Shown piece by piece: positions 1 through 8,954 of a stretch of 39,869 bases of DNA. Both the position numbers and the translations under genes were made by a program. The DNA comes from Acidobacteria bacterium UBA2994 (lineage in GTDB: Bacteria; Acidobacteriota; Vicinamibacteria; Vicinamibacterales; UBA8438): positions 1 to 39,869 of the forward strand of contig DEAA01000021.1 of the NCBI GenBank assembly GCA_002346545.1, written 5' to 3'. Numbering within the stretch: position 1 is the stretch's first letter; each line of letters starts with the position of its first letter. Below the pieces are notes generated by a model. It was given only the letters and a program-made list of their open reading frames with translations. It did not search any database and was not told the DNA's origin.

Positions 1-407
1 ACCGCGACCGCCTTCTTCGCGTCGGACTCGCTTGCGAACGTCAGCGTCGACGAGAACTGGTTGCTCACCACGCCGGCTTCGTGGTCGATTACCTCGATGC
101 CGGCCCAGGCCACCGCATTGGCCACGGCATAAGCGAATCCGGGCCGATTTTCGCCCTGGAGCAGGAGGGTGATGGCCTTGGTTAAGCTGAATCCGGCCGC
201 CTGCGCCACGATCGAGGCACGCTGGCCTTCCCCCGCATAGACCTCGACGACGTTGCGCCTACCGCGTCCACCTCCAGCCTCGCGCACACGCACTACCTTC
301 AGGTCGGCCCCGTGGTGAGCCAGCGGCTCCAGCGCCTGTGCGAGCGCGCCCGGCCGACGTAGGACCTCGGTCCGCCAGAGTCGAATCTGCTTGATCCTGA
401 TGTTCAT
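1..407 (-). CDS. ACT-domain protein, 3' end cut off by window edge
   Basis: An open minus-strand frame begins with ATG at 407 (MNIRIKQIRLW...) and runs about 135 codons without a stop to the window edge. Two ACT-like beta-alpha-beta units can be read. The first spans roughly residues 4-55, with the 'RPGALAQALEPLAHHGADL' turn typical of ACT domains. The second spans about residues 75-130, with 'ENRPGFAYAVANAVAWAGI'. ACT pairs bind small ligands, usually amino acids, and often form stand-alone regulators or the tail of amino-acid enzymes. No catalytic domain is visible in the part present. The gene diverges from the quinone oxidoreductase, with about 40 bp between the starts. The fold call is fairly secure. 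The specific role is unknown. Confidence 0.75.
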   Translation of the reverse strand, partial: MNIRIKQIRLWRTEVLRRPGALAQALEPLAHHGADLKVVRVREAGGGRGRRNVVEVYAGEGQRASIVAQAAGFSLTKAITLLLQGENRPGFAYAVANAVAWAGIEVIDHEAGVVSNQFSSTLTFASESDAKKAVA

Positions 408-436
408 GTGTCCGGGACGTCGTCGGAGTGGCTGAT

Positions 437-442
437 TATACT
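437..442 (+). promoter_or_regulatory. possible -10 box for the quinone oxidoreductase
   Basis: TATACT lies seven bases before the ATG at 450. If used, transcription would start at or next to that ATG, giving a leaderless or nearly leaderless mRNA. No convincing -35 box is visible 16-18 bp upstream, and no Shine-Dalgarno sequence precedes the gene. Weak evidence only. Confidence 0.3.
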
Positions 443-449
443 TCGGACC

Positions 450-1448
450 ATGATGGCGATACCGGACACGATGCGGGTGGTCGAGGTAGAGCAAGACGGG
501 CCTCCCGAGGGGCTGAGGCAGTCGACCAGGCCGGTGCCTGACGTCAAACCCTCCGAGGTGCTTGTCAAGGTGGTGGCGGTTGGGATGAACCGCGCCGATT
601 GCATGCAGCGGCGAGGCAAGTATCCGCCGCCGCCCGGTGCATCAGACTTGCTGGGACTTGAGGTGTCCGGGACTGTCGCTGCAGTGGGGGCGGCCGTAAT
701 TGGATGGAGCGTAGGCGACCCGGTGTGTGCGCTGCTGGCTGGCGGGGGCTACGCTGAGTACACCGCGGTGCCCGCCAGGCAGTGCCTTCCCGTGCCCACC
801 GGCGTGGACCTGGTTGATGCCGCCGCGTTGCCCGAAGTGGCCCTCACCGTCTGGACTAATGTTTTCGACCGCGCTCGGCTGCGGCCGGGCGAGACCTTGC
901 TGGTGCATGGCGGCTCGAGCGGAATCGGTACCATGGCCATCCAACTAGCGCAAGCGCTGGGGTCGCGGGTGCTGGTGACGGCTGGTTCGGCCGAGAAGTG
1001 CGCTGCGTGCGAGGCGCTGGGCGCCTCGATGGCGATCAACTACCGGGAGGACGATCTGGCCGGGAGGCTTCGGAGCGCGGCTGGTGACCTAGGCATCGAC
1101 GTGATCCTCGACATGGTCGCGGCGCCCTATCTGGCCATGAACCTGAGCCTACTGAACCTGGAGGGGCGCTTGGTGTTGATCGCCCTGATGGGCGGGGCCA
1201 CGACAGAGATCGACCTGAGTGCGCTGATGTTCCGCCGCCTGACGGTGACCGGTTCGACGCTCCGGGCTCGGAGCGTCGAAGAGAAGGGCGCGGTCGTAGA
1301 TGCCGTTCGAGAGCGGGTCTGGCCGTTGATCGAAGCCGGCCGCGTGCGTCCCGTCGTCCACCGCCGAGTGCCGATGGATCAGGTGATCGATGCCCATCAC
1401 GAGATGGAAGCCAGCACCCACATCGGGAAGATCCTGCTTACGCCCTAG
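450..1448 (+). CDS. NAD(P)H:quinone oxidoreductase, zinc-independent MDR family
   Basis: This 332-residue medium-chain dehydrogenase/reductase resembles the QOR/PIG3 group, which uses NADPH to reduce quinones or other activated carbonyls in the cytoplasm. The N-terminal GroES-like half contains 'GMNRADCMQRRGKYPPP' and 'GLEVSGTVAAVG'. The Rossmann half has the nucleotide motif 'HGGSSGIGTMAIQLAQ', and 'ALGASMAINYREDD' follows. The structural and catalytic zinc cysteines of alcohol dehydrogenases are absent, as expected for QOR proteins. The open frame extends upstream to a GTG at 408, but that would overlap the divergent promoter region. ATG 450, its twin at 453, or ATG 471 (MRVVEV, the family-like N-terminus) are better starts. 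The physiological substrate is not predictable. Confidence 0.88.
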   Translation: MMAIPDTMRVVEVEQDGPPEGLRQSTRPVPDVKPSEVLVKVVAVGMNRADCMQRRGKYPPPPGASDLLGLEVSGTVAAVGAAVIGWSVGDPVCALLAGGGYAEYTAVPARQCLPVPTGVDLVDAAALPEVALTVWTNVFDRARLRPGETLLVHGGSSGIGTMAIQLAQALGSRVLVTAGSAEKCAACEALGASMAINYREDDLAGRLRSAAGDLGIDVILDMVAAPYLAMNLSLLNLEGRLVLIALMGGATTEIDLSALMFRRLTVTGSTLRARSVEEKGAVVDAVRERVWPLIEAGRVRPVVHRRVPMDQVIDAHHEMEASTHIGKILLTP

Positions 1449-1476
1449 GAGCTAGGTCGTCAGAACCGACAGCTCA

Positions 1477-1656
1477 TCACTTGGATGCTCCATATTGGTT
1501 CTGCTGGAAGACCGATGAGAGTGGCATGTCGGCCAGCCGGGCGTGCAGCTCGCTGGGACTCGGAGCCCGGACGCCGGTCAGCGTCACGAGTCGTAGCACG
1601 GTGTCGAAGAGGAACGCCTTATCGGTCTGGTGTGCCGGCGGGGAAGAGCCGCTCAA
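1477..1656 (-). CDS. possible 59-residue protein overlapping the amidohydrolase 3' end
   Basis: A minus-strand frame with a TTG start at 1656 overlaps the last 38 bases of the amidohydrolase gene in another frame and ends with TGA at 1477-1479. The predicted peptide ([20 protein letters not shown]..., ending VFQQNQYGASK) has a sensible composition. Its codons show the G/C-rich third positions of neighbouring genes across about 45 codons of otherwise non-coding sequence. An AGGGA lies very close to the TTG, and an AGGAGG sits about 20 bases upstream. I do not recognise a family. It could instead be a decayed C-terminal extension reached by a frameshift, but the amidohydrolase looks complete without it. 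Confidence 0.35.
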   Translation of the reverse strand: MSGSSPPAHQTDKAFLFDTVLRLVTLTGVRAPSPSELHARLADMPLSSVFQQNQYGASK

Positions 1657-2527
1657 AGTTCCCTGCCATGATGGCCTCTTCGGCGGCCGTCTCGACTCCT
1701 AGCGTCTCTAGGATGGTGCGCTGTCGCTCATACACCGTGAGTTGCCAGCCCCGAGGAAAGAACGACGAATCAGTACCAAACACGATCCGCTCCGGGCCGA
1801 GCGTCTCGAGGGCGGCGGCGAATACCGCTTCGAGGGTCAGGCCGGGCGTGTAACGGATCCAGCCGTTCGAGCTGGATGTGTCCACGTGGATGTTGCCGCA
1901 CAGGTCCGCCGCCATCAGTGTGCTGCGCAGCTGTCCTCCGCCGAAGTGCGGAATGATGACCGGCACTTCGGGGTTACGGGTCGCGGTGCCGATCAGCGCC
2001 AATGGATCGCCGAGACGCACGTCGACTGGGGTGGGGAGTCCCAGTTTCTTCCGCACGCCGACGGTGAGCACGCCGCAGTGCACGAAGACCACCGCCCCGG
2101 CTGTTGCCGCTGCGGCAAACACACGGTCGACCGCCTCGTCGTCGAGCGGGTAGCCGTGGAGAGCTGGGAACAGGCAGACGCATCGCAGCCGTTCGTCTTC
2201 GAGCGCCGTCCGGATCCGGACATCGGCGTCCGGCGCGACCGGGTTGAACATCGTCATCCCCACCAGTCTGCCGGGATGTCGGCGGACGGCGGTCCCGACC
2301 GACGCTTCGTCCCCAGGAAGGCTAGCCATAACCGCGGCGCGGCCAACCTCGTTGGCATCAAGCGTTTGCACCCACCGGTCGGCCAGTTCCTCGGGTGAAC
2401 CGGGAGCGTCCCACCTGAGTCGCTCGGGGAGCGTGGTGAAGGTGTCGTCTTCCGCCGTCGAGAGCTGGCCGCCGAGGATCTCGAAGAAACGGGTAGAGAA
2501 GAAGTGACAGTGGACGTCGTTGATCAT
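1619..2527 (-). CDS. amidohydrolase family metal-dependent hydrolase (ACMSD-like)
   Basis: This 302-residue TIM-barrel hydrolase belongs to the Amidohydrolase_2 type (PF04909-like). It starts MINDVHCHF, so the HxH metal pair is at residues 6 and 8. Further metal and catalytic elements are visible: 'VVFVHCGVL' in the middle, '[11 protein letters not shown]' and '[15 protein letters not shown]' near the C-terminus. The usual terminal '[14 protein letters not shown]' helix is present, so the protein is complete. Relatives include decarboxylases and C-C or C-N hydrolases acting on carboxylated aromatic or lactone substrates. Substrate specificity cannot be read from the sequence. The start lies 82 bp from the divergent SEC-C gene. 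Family call firm, function open. Confidence 0.85.
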   Translation of the reverse strand: MINDVHCHFFSTRFFEILGGQLSTAEDDTFTTLPERLRWDAPGSPEELADRWVQTLDANEVGRAAVMASLPGDEASVGTAVRRHPGRLVGMTMFNPVAPDADVRIRTALEDERLRCVCLFPALHGYPLDDEAVDRVFAAAATAGAVVFVHCGVLTVGVRKKLGLPTPVDVRLGDPLALIGTATRNPEVPVIIPHFGGGQLRSTLMAADLCGNIHVDTSSSNGWIRYTPGLTLEAVFAAALETLGPERIVFGTDSSFFPRGWQLTVYERQRTILETLGVETAAEEAIMAGNFERLFPAGTPDR

Positions 2528-2609
2528 GGACGCGTGCGTGGGGTGCTACGGGCGGTGCGCCGCTCGTGCAGTATACTGGCTCCTCCCCGAACGCACGGAG
2601 CTACAGACC

Positions 2610-2849
2610 ATGTCAGGTGTCAAGGTCGGCCGCAATGATCCCTGCCCCTGTGGCAGCGGCAAGAAGTACAAGCAGTGTTGCGAGAAGAAGGCCTCGGCGC
2701 TGAGCCCCACCGCGTGGCTTACGATCGTGGGCGTCGCGATCGCCGCCCTGGTCGTTTTGGTCATGAGCTTCACCACCGACACGGCGGTGACCAACGCCGC
2801 CTGTCCTCCCGGACAGGTCTGGTCGGTGGACCACGGACATTGTCACTGA
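2610..2849 (+). CDS. small SEC-C motif protein with one membrane segment
   Basis: A 79-residue protein starts at ATG 2610; an ACGGAG lies about ten bases upstream and a TATACT at 2572-2577 is a possible -10. Residues 8-24 carry the zinc-binding SEC-C motif '[16 protein letters not shown]', otherwise known as the tail of SecA and of various small proteins. Residues about 35-54 form one hydrophobic helix ([20 protein letters not shown]). The short C-terminal part ends '[15 protein letters not shown]' with two Cys and two His. The longer frame from 2520 adds 30 residues that overlap the divergent gene's start and is unlikely. A membrane-tethered SEC-C knuckle with a second Cys/His patch on the other side of the membrane is the visible design. 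Role unknown. Confidence 0.75.
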   Translation: MSGVKVGRNDPCPCGSGKKYKQCCEKKASALSPTAWLTIVGVAIAALVVLVMSFTTDTAVTNAACPPGQVWSVDHGHCH

Positions 2850-2889
2850 GGCGGGCGCGGCACATGTCGCCTGCCGGACGACTGCAGGC

Positions 2890-2910
2890 TCCGAGCTTCA
2901 GGCGCTCGGA
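2890..2910. other. short hairpin in the SEC-C / aldo-keto reductase gap
   Basis: Inverted arms TCCGAGC and GCTCGGA (7 bp) flank a 7-base loop, about 40 bases after the SEC-C stop. No T-tract follows on the plus strand (ACATTATCC instead), so it is at best a weak terminator or processing hairpin. Confidence 0.3.
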
Positions 2911-2970
2911 ACATTATCCTGCAGGCGTCGCTCTTTTCGAGCGCTTGTAGCCTCACAACACAGATCTCCC

Positions 2971-3954
2971 ATGCACTACATCCGCCTCGGCACCACCGGT
3001 CTGAAGGTTTCGCCTCTCTGTCTCGGCATGATGACTTATGGGTCGTCGAGCTGGCGCGAGTGGGTGCTGCCTGAGGAGGACGGACGACGGTTCTTTAAAC
3101 AGGCGCTCGACCATGGCATCAACTTCTTCGACACCGCCGACATGTATTCGATTGGGATGAGCGAGGAGATCCTGGGTCGAGCCGTCAAGGACATGACCCG
3201 CCGCGACCAGGTGGTGATCGCGACTAAGGTGCATTTTCCGATGGGCGACGGGCCGAACGACCGAGGGCTTTCCCGGAAGCATCTGTTTGACTCCATCGAT
3301 GCGTCACTGCGTCGACTGGGCACCGACCACGTCGACCTCTATCAGATCCACCGGCTCGATCCGGACACCCCGCTCGAGGAGACCCTCGATGCGCTTAACG
3401 ACATCGTGCGGTCTGGCAAGGTCCGCTATCTCGGTGCGTCGAGCATGTATGCGTGGCAGTTCGCGCGCGCGCTGTATCTGGCCGACAGGCACGGGTGGGC
3501 TCGGTTCGTGACCATGCAAAACCACTACAACCTGATCTATCGCGAGGAAGAGCGGGAGATGCTTCCCCTGTGCTTGGCGGAAGGGGTAGGGGTGATTCCC
3601 TGGAGTCCGCTGGCCCGTGGATTCCTGGCAGGCAGCCGAGCGAGGGGTGAGGACTCTGGTGGCGCGACCAGCCGGGCCAAGACCGACGACTTCGCCCGTA
3701 AGCTGTACTTCGCCGACAGCGATTTCGACGTGCTCGACGCGGTTAAGGCGCTTGCTGAGAAGCGCGGCGTCACGCTGGCCCAAATCGCGCTCGCGTGGAT
3801 CGTCCGCCAGCCCTCGGTGACGGCGCCGATCGTGGGAGTCTCCAAGCCGGAGCAGCTCGATCAGCTGGTTGCCGCACTCGACATCGAACTTGACGATGAC
3901 GAGTGCGAGGCGCTGGAGTCGCCCTATCAACCGCACCCTGTGCTAGGGCACTAG
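2971..3954 (+). CDS. aldo/keto reductase
   Basis: A 327-residue NADPH-dependent aldo/keto reductase of the YajO/YhdN-type (beta/alpha)8 group. The catalytic tetrad is visible: Asp and Tyr in 'FFDTADMYSIGMSEEILGRA', Lys in 'VVIATKVHFPMG', and His in 'VDLYQIHRLDPDTPLEETLD'. The cofactor-binding C-terminal segment is 'APIVGVSKPEQLDQL'. It reduces aldehydes or ketones in the cytosol; the physiological substrate is not predictable. The start gives the normal family N-terminus MHYIRLGTTGLKVSPL. No strong Shine-Dalgarno sequence is seen. The last 12 bases overlap the 3' end of glnE on the other strand, so the two genes converge with no room for a terminator. Confidence 0.92.
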   Translation: MHYIRLGTTGLKVSPLCLGMMTYGSSSWREWVLPEEDGRRFFKQALDHGINFFDTADMYSIGMSEEILGRAVKDMTRRDQVVIATKVHFPMGDGPNDRGLSRKHLFDSIDASLRRLGTDHVDLYQIHRLDPDTPLEETLDALNDIVRSGKVRYLGASSMYAWQFARALYLADRHGWARFVTMQNHYNLIYREEEREMLPLCLAEGVGVIPWSPLARGFLAGSRARGEDSGGATSRAKTDDFARKLYFADSDFDVLDAVKALAEKRGVTLAQIALAWIVRQPSVTAPIVGVSKPEQLDQLVAALDIELDDDECEALESPYQPHPVLGH

Positions 3955-6900
3955 ACCATTCGATGCTGCTTTGAGTCGATTCATTCCGCGGTCAAAGACC
4001 TCTCGGATTTCCGCCGTCACCTGTTCATAGCGCCGCTTAAGCGTTTCTCCCGTCGGGGGCGGTATGCCCATGCGTACGCCAAGGACCGCAAGACGAGCAG
4101 GGTCGGTGGACAAAGTAGACGCCCCGGCGTCAGCTTCGATCCGGAGTCTGGTCTCCAGCGTGCGGAGGAAGGCGTGGCCGTTCCGCAGCCGCGTCGCATC
4201 ATCGGTATCGAGAAGTGACGTTGGCGGCAGGTCTGCTAGTAGGCGGCGGGTGCCGGCCACTCGCCACACCGGCGTCCGTTCTCCATGTCTGATCTGCAGC
4301 AGCTGCATCAGAAAGTCGATGTCTGAGAGACCGCCGTGACCGACCTTCAGGTGAAACCGGTTCTTCGCGTGTTCCTGGCCGAGCTCGTTTTCCATCCGGC
4401 TGCGAATATGGCAGGCGTATTCGGGCAGAGAGTCGTCCCACCCTTGGTAGACGAAGTCGCTGACTACCCGAGTGACATCCTTGGCGAGATCCTCTGAGCC
4501 GGTCAGCACCCGGTATCGGGTCCACGCCAGACGCTCCCACCGCTCGGCCCGTTCGGTGAGATAGCTCTCGAACTTGTCCAGAGGCATGGCTAGCGGTCCC
4601 TTCTTACCGTCCGGCCGGAGCCTGGTGTCGAGATCGTAGGCGATGCCGGCCTGAGTGGGTTGTTCGAGGAAGCGATACAGCTTTTTGACCGTCGCCTCCG
4701 CGCGAGTGAACAGCTCACCGTCGTTCGGTGCGCCCCGATAGAGGAAGACCAGGTCGAGATCCGAGTGCACGGTTAGCTCTAATCCGCCGAGCTTGCCCAG
4801 CGCCACCACGAGCCATTCGGTGTCGTCCCGCGTCGCCTCATCGTCCAGCAGCCAACGCAGGCCGTGGCTGACGCAGCTGTCGGCCAGTCCCGAGAGCTTC
4901 TCCTGCAGAGCCGCCAGGTCGCCTCCATCCAGCCACTCGACCATGATCTTGAATTCTTCGATGCGCCGGAGTCGGCGAACGCGGTCCGCGCGGACCGCGG
5001 GTGCTTCGCCGGCCGACGCCCTGAGCTCCTTCTCCCAGCCTTCCTGCTGTGTCGCGAAGTCTGGCGCGGCCTGTACGATTGCGTCCAGCATCTCGGGGTG
5101 ACGGGATAGCCGGTCGGCGAACAGGTCGCCGTTGTCGAGGAGCGTTGCCAGCTTGTCTCGGAGAGGCGCCGACTCGAGCAGCGTCCGAAAGAGCGCGCCT
5201 GACGCGCCTGAGCCAGAGACGATTCGTTCAAGCCTGTTGAGAATGCGCTCCGGCTCGGCCCGCGTGAGGAGCGCCGGCAGGACGGAGCCCACGAGATTTG
5301 ATAGCAGGTTCCTGGTGGTAGAGCGCGACTGCACGAGCGACGGCACCTCGTCGAGTGCCCTGATCTGGGCCAGAATCGCGTCCGGGTCGCGGAACCCCAG
5401 TCCGTGGAGATAGCCGGTCGTGTCGTCGTCAGAGATCTCGCCGCTCAGCCAGCGGAAGAGGAGCCGGCCGGCGTCCTCCTCCTCCGGCTCTGGGGCCAGC
5501 AGGTCGGCATAGATGGTGTGCACCTGGTTGCGGTGATGAGCCAGCGTTTCTTCCAGTTTGCCGGCCGATTCGAACCCCATACGGCGGGCGCTCAGGTCGA
5601 GCATCTCGCCGTCCGCGTTCAGGGTGTGCGTCTGGCTTTGGTGGACGATCTGCAGTCTATGCTCCACCATCCGGAGGAAGCGGTAGGCCTCGTCCAGCTG
5701 TCGGTGCACGTCGGCGTCGATGATGTCCTGTTCGAGCAGGGCGGCGAGCGCCAGCAGGGTGGTGGGGGATCGCACGGCCTCGTGCTCGGCGCCGTAGGTC
5801 ACCTGCAGAATTTGTGTGAAGAGCTCTATCTCACGGATGCCGCCCCGGCCCACCTTCACGTCCCGGTCGCCATCACCGGCCTGCTCGGCGCGCCGCTTGT
5901 AGCGCGCAATCTCTTCGAACGCCGCGTGGTCGAGGTAGCGCCGGTAGACGAACGGCCTGACCAGATCCATGAAGTCGGCGCCAAGTTCGGTGTTGCCCGC
6001 AACCGGTCGAGCTTTGATCAGCGCGAACCGCTCAAAGGTTTCACCCATCGAGTCGTAGTAATGGCTGTACTGCTTCAGCGTGCAGGCCACATCGCCGTGC
6101 CGTCCCATCGGCCGCAGCCGAAGGTCGACGCGATACAGATAGCTCTCGTCGGTGTGATCGCCGAGCGTCTTGGTCAGACGACGGGCGAGCTTGTGGAAAA
6201 GCGCGTGGTGCGCCGGGACGCTCGGATCGTCTAGCTCGTACACATAGATGAGGTCGATATCCGAACTGTAGTTCAGCTCGAGGCCGCCCAGCTTACCCAT
6301 CGCGATGACGGCGAAGCGACCCGGCATCGCAAGGAGTGACTCAGTTGACGAGGGGTCCGTGCTCAAGAGCTCAAGCACTCCGTCGATCACCACATCGGCT
6401 AGCAATGACAGTTGCGCAGTGGCCGTGGGCATGTCGCTCACCCCAAGCAGATCCCGGGCGGCGATGCCGAGATACTCGCGTCGCCTAAAGCGCTTGACCG
6501 CCTCGATCCTGGCGTCGGTGCTGAGATTGCTCGATAGCACCTGCTGCAGGCCGTTCCGCAAATCGATCAGGTCAGGGGCTGGCCGCTTGAGCGAGAGTTG
6601 CAGCCAGTGGAAAAACTCGGGGTTCCGGATCAACACTTCTCCGAGCGATGGAGAGGCGCCGAAGAGTGCCGCCAGAATCTCGGCGGCTCGCGGGTCGTCC
6701 TTGAGGTAGCCGAGAAAGCCGCTGATTGGAGCCCGCGTCACGAGGTAGCGCGTGACCCCGACCAGCGCTCCGTCTGGGTCGGCAGAATTGGTCAGCGCGT
6801 CGATAAGTACATCGGCGACTTCACCCAGCGCCAGCCGCGTCGGTAGGTCCTGGGCCAGTGCCTGCAGATGCTCGTCGGCCGCCTTCGGATCGGCGAACCC

Positions 6901-6990
6901 GCGCGAGGCAAGATATGCTTCCGCATCTGCCTCGGTCAGATCTTTGGAGAGAAAGAGGTCCCGGGCCGTGGTAGCCGAGTCTGACGTCAT
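3943..6990 (-). CDS. glnE: bifunctional glutamine synthetase adenylyltransferase/deadenylase
   Basis: GlnE adds AMP to, and removes it from, a tyrosine of GlnA, turning glutamine synthetase activity down or up in response to PII and glutamine. At 1015 residues it is slightly longer than the E. coli enzyme (about 946). The two nucleotidyltransferase halves are both intact. The N-terminal deadenylase motif 'GKLGGLELNYSSDIDLIYVYE' lies at about residues 232-252, with its partner 'KVGRGGIREIELFTQ' at 379-393. The C-terminal adenylylase motif 'GKLGGLELTVHSDLDLVFLY' is near 732-751, with 'KVGHGGLSDIDFLMQ' further on. The DxD metal pair is kept in both. It lies downstream of glnA on the same strand, separated by an intrinsic terminator, and its target tyrosine is present in GlnA. 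Confidence 0.96.
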   Translation of the reverse strand: MTSDSATTARDLFLSKDLTEADAEAYLASRGFADPKAADEHLQALAQDLPTRLALGEVADVLIDALTNSADPDGALVGVTRYLVTRAPISGFLGYLKDDPRAAEILAALFGASPSLGEVLIRNPEFFHWLQLSLKRPAPDLIDLRNGLQQVLSSNLSTDARIEAVKRFRRREYLGIAARDLLGVSDMPTATAQLSLLADVVIDGVLELLSTDPSSTESLLAMPGRFAVIAMGKLGGLELNYSSDIDLIYVYELDDPSVPAHHALFHKLARRLTKTLGDHTDESYLYRVDLRLRPMGRHGDVACTLKQYSHYYDSMGETFERFALIKARPVAGNTELGADFMDLVRPFVYRRYLDHAAFEEIARYKRRAEQAGDGDRDVKVGRGGIREIELFTQILQVTYGAEHEAVRSPTTLLALAALLEQDIIDADVHRQLDEAYRFLRMVEHRLQIVHQSQTHTLNADGEMLDLSARRMGFESAGKLEETLAHHRNQVHTIYADLLAPEPEEEDAGRLLFRWLSGEISDDDTTGYLHGLGFRDPDAILAQIRALDEVPSLVQSRSTTRNLLSNLVGSVLPALLTRAEPERILNRLERIVSGSGASGALFRTLLESAPLRDKLATLLDNGDLFADRLSRHPEMLDAIVQAAPDFATQQEGWEKELRASAGEAPAVRADRVRRLRRIEEFKIMVEWLDGGDLAALQEKLSGLADSCVSHGLRWLLDDEATRDDTEWLVVALGKLGGLELTVHSDLDLVFLYRGAPNDGELFTRAEATVKKLYRFLEQPTQAGIAYDLDTRLRPDGKKGPLAMPLDKFESYLTERAERWERLAWTRYRVLTGSEDLAKDVTRVVSDFVYQGWDDSLPEYACHIRSRMENELGQEHAKNRFHLKVGHGGLSDIDFLMQLLQIRHGERTPVWRVAGTRRLLADLPPTSLLDTDDATRLRNGHAFLRTLETRLRIEADAGASTLSTDPARLAVLGVRMGIPPPTGETLKRRYEQVTAEIREVFDRGMNRLKAASNGLVP

Positions 6991-7002
6991 CCCGGGTATG
7001 CA

Positions 7003-7038
7003 GAAAAGCGAAGGGGTGACCAGATGGCCACCCCTTCG
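7003..7038 (-). terminator. intrinsic terminator after glnA
   Basis: On the minus strand the arms CGAAGGGGTG and CACCCCTTCG make a perfect 10-bp stem with a 10-base loop, followed by CTTTTCT. It lies between the glnA stop (7091) and the glnE start (6990). It would end most glnA transcripts and lower glnE expression relative to glnA. Confidence 0.8.
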
Positions 7039-7090
7039 TCAGGCGCCTAAAACCTAAAGCTAGAGCTAGAGCTGTCGGCGCACAAGCGGC

Positions 7091-8524
7091 CTAGATGTCG
7101 AAGTACATCGCGAACTCCCACGGATGCGGCCGCAGGCGGATTGCGTCGACTTCACCGCGCTTGTAGTCGATCCAGGTATCCACTAGATCCTGGGTGAAGA
7201 CATCGCCCTTCAGCAGGAACTCGTGGTCGGCTGCCAGCGCGTCGAGGGACTCCTCGAGGCTGCCAGGGGTACTCTCGATCTTGGCCAGATCCTCGGCCGG
7301 CAGATCGTAGAGGTCCTTGTCGAGTGGTCCCGGCGGGGTGATCTTGTTCTGGATCCCGTCGAGGCCGGCCATCAGCAGCGCGCTGAACGCCAGATACCCG
7401 TTGCAGGTCGGATCCGGGAACCGGGTCTCGATCCGCTTCGCCTTCTCGCTGCCGGAGTAGACCGGAATCCGGACGGCTGCGCTGCGGTTTCGCATCGAGT
7501 AGATGAGGTTGATCGGCGCTTCGTAGCCTGGTACCAGACGGCGATACGAGTTGGTGGTCGGGTTGCAGAAGGCAAGCAGGGCCGGTGCGTGCTTCAAGAT
7601 GCCGCCGATGTAGTAGAGGGCGTTCTTGCTGAGCCCGGCATAGGTGCCCGCCTCGAAAAACGTGTTTGAGCCATCCTTCCAGAGGCTCTGGTGCACGTGC
7701 ATGCCCGAGCCGTTGTCCTGGAAGATCGGCTTCGGCATCAGAGTGACGGCCTTACCGTGACGCCGAGCCACGTTCTTGACCACGTATTTGTACTTGAGCA
7801 GCTTGTCGCCCATGCTGACCAGCGAGTCGAACCGCATGTCGATCTCGGACTGGCCAGCGGTGCCGACCTCGTGGTGGTGTACCTCGATTTCGACACCCAC
7901 CTTCTCGAGTTCGAGCATCATCTCGGTCCGCAGATCCTGATGGCTGTCCATCGGTGGAACCGGGAAGTAGCCCTCCTTGTATCTGGGCTTGTAGCCGAGG
8001 TTGCGCGAGTTGCCGGCCGAGTCAGGGTTCTCCACGCGTCCGCTGTTCCAGAAACCCTCGGCCGAGTCGACGTGGTAGAAGCCTTCCTGATGGGTCTGGC
8101 CGAAGCGCACGTCGTCAAAGATGAAGAACTCCGGCTCGGGACCGAAATAGGCGGTATCGGCGATGCCAGTGCTCTTGAGGTAGGCTTCGGCCTTCTGGGC
8201 CACATACCGTGGGTCACGCGAGTACGACTCACCGGTGATGGGGTCCTTGATGGTGCAGATGATATTCAGCGTGGGCGCTTCCATGAAGGGGTCGACAAAA
8301 GCCGTCGACGCATCCGGGAAGAGCAGCATGTCGCTCTCTTGAATTGCCTTAAATCCTCGAATACTCGAACCGTCAAACCCTGCGCCCTCCTCGAAGACGT
8401 CGGCTTCGAACTCTTTAGCTGAGATCGTGAAGTGCTGCCAGAGCCCGGGCAGGTCGATGAATCGTAGGTCGATCGCCTGGATCCCCTGATCCTTTATCAA
8501 TGCCATCACGTCGCTAGGTGTCAT
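7091..8524 (-). CDS. glnA: glutamine synthetase, type I, adenylylatable
   Basis: This 477-residue GSI enzyme makes glutamine from glutamate, ammonia and ATP, and forms dodecamers in the cytosol. Seen in sequence: 'FDGSSIRGF' near residue 50, the ATP/metal signature '[16 protein letters not shown]' at about 265-280, the glutamate-binding '[17 protein letters not shown]' loop near 321-337, and '[16 protein letters not shown]'. Tyr406 in '[11 protein letters not shown]' corresponds to the Tyr397 adenylylation site of E. coli GlnA, consistent with glnE next door. A strong ribosome site (AGGAGGAA, about 5 bases from ATG) precedes the gene. It follows glnB by 97 bp, and a strong terminator follows it. 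No sigma-54 promoter was found directly upstream, so it may depend on the glnK-amt-glnD-glnB transcript or on an unrecognised promoter in the gap. Confidence 0.97.
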   Translation of the reverse strand: MTPSDVMALIKDQGIQAIDLRFIDLPGLWQHFTISAKEFEADVFEEGAGFDGSSIRGFKAIQESDMLLFPDASTAFVDPFMEAPTLNIICTIKDPITGESYSRDPRYVAQKAEAYLKSTGIADTAYFGPEPEFFIFDDVRFGQTHQEGFYHVDSAEGFWNSGRVENPDSAGNSRNLGYKPRYKEGYFPVPPMDSHQDLRTEMMLELEKVGVEIEVHHHEVGTAGQSEIDMRFDSLVSMGDKLLKYKYVVKNVARRHGKAVTLMPKPIFQDNGSGMHVHQSLWKDGSNTFFEAGTYAGLSKNALYYIGGILKHAPALLAFCNPTTNSYRRLVPGYEAPINLIYSMRNRSAAVRIPVYSGSEKAKRIETRFPDPTCNGYLAFSALLMAGLDGIQNKITPPGPLDKDLYDLPAEDLAKIESTPGSLEESLDALAADHEFLLKGDVFTQDLVDTWIDYKRGEVDAIRLRPHPWEFAMYFDI

Positions 8525-8621
8525 CGGCGTTCCTCCTTTTCGTCCCTTCAGTTGGTGACTCGTGTGTCGGCGTCGCGGTCGGGCTAGAGCCGCTTGGCGA
8601 TGCCGGTGTGTTGGTGCGTTC

Positions 8622-8954
8622 TCACACCACGTCGCGTTCCCCGGTTCGGATGTTCCGACTCTCTTCCACCGGGAGCACGAAGACCCGTCCGTCGCCGATC
8701 TCGCCGGTCCGGGCCGCCTCGGAGATGGCCTCGATGACGTCTTCCACCATGTCGTCGGGAACCACCGTCTCGATTCTCATTTTGGGGAGTAGCGAGACCT
8801 CATACTCACGTCCCCGATACATCGCCGAATGGCCACGCTGTCGGCCGTGACCGCGTACCTCGGACACGGTCATGCCGGCCGCGCTGCAGCTCGCCAGCGC
8901 ATCCTTTACCGCGTCGACCTTGTTGGGTCGCACAATCGCTTTGACCAGCTTCAT
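8622..8954 (-). CDS. glnB: PII signal protein, GlnB-type
   Basis: This 110-residue trimeric PII regulator reports 2-oxoglutarate and ATP/ADP, and when modified or unmodified it steers GlnE and other partners. The correct start is the ATG at 8954 ([12 protein letters not shown]), although the frame is open far upstream. That ATG overlaps the glnD stop as ATGA, so the genes are translationally coupled. The T-loop is complete, with Tyr46 and the uridylylation target Tyr51 in '[13 protein letters not shown]'. The C-terminal signature '[19 protein letters not shown]' is also present. It differs from the second PII of this window (14642-14980) mainly in the T-loop flank (SLLP versus DFVP) and in the C-terminal tail. 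Adjacent glnD and glnA support the GlnB rather than the GlnK label. Confidence 0.92.
   Translation of the reverse strand: MKLVKAIVRPNKVDAVKDALASCSAAGMTVSEVRGHGRQRGHSAMYRGREYEVSLLPKMRIETVVPDDMVEDVIEAISEAARTGEIGDGRVFVLPVEESRNIRTGERDVV

Noticed and set aside
5404..6234. 276-codon plus-strand ORF opposite glnE
   Set aside because: It covers the conserved GlnE coding region in antisense and shows no family motif.
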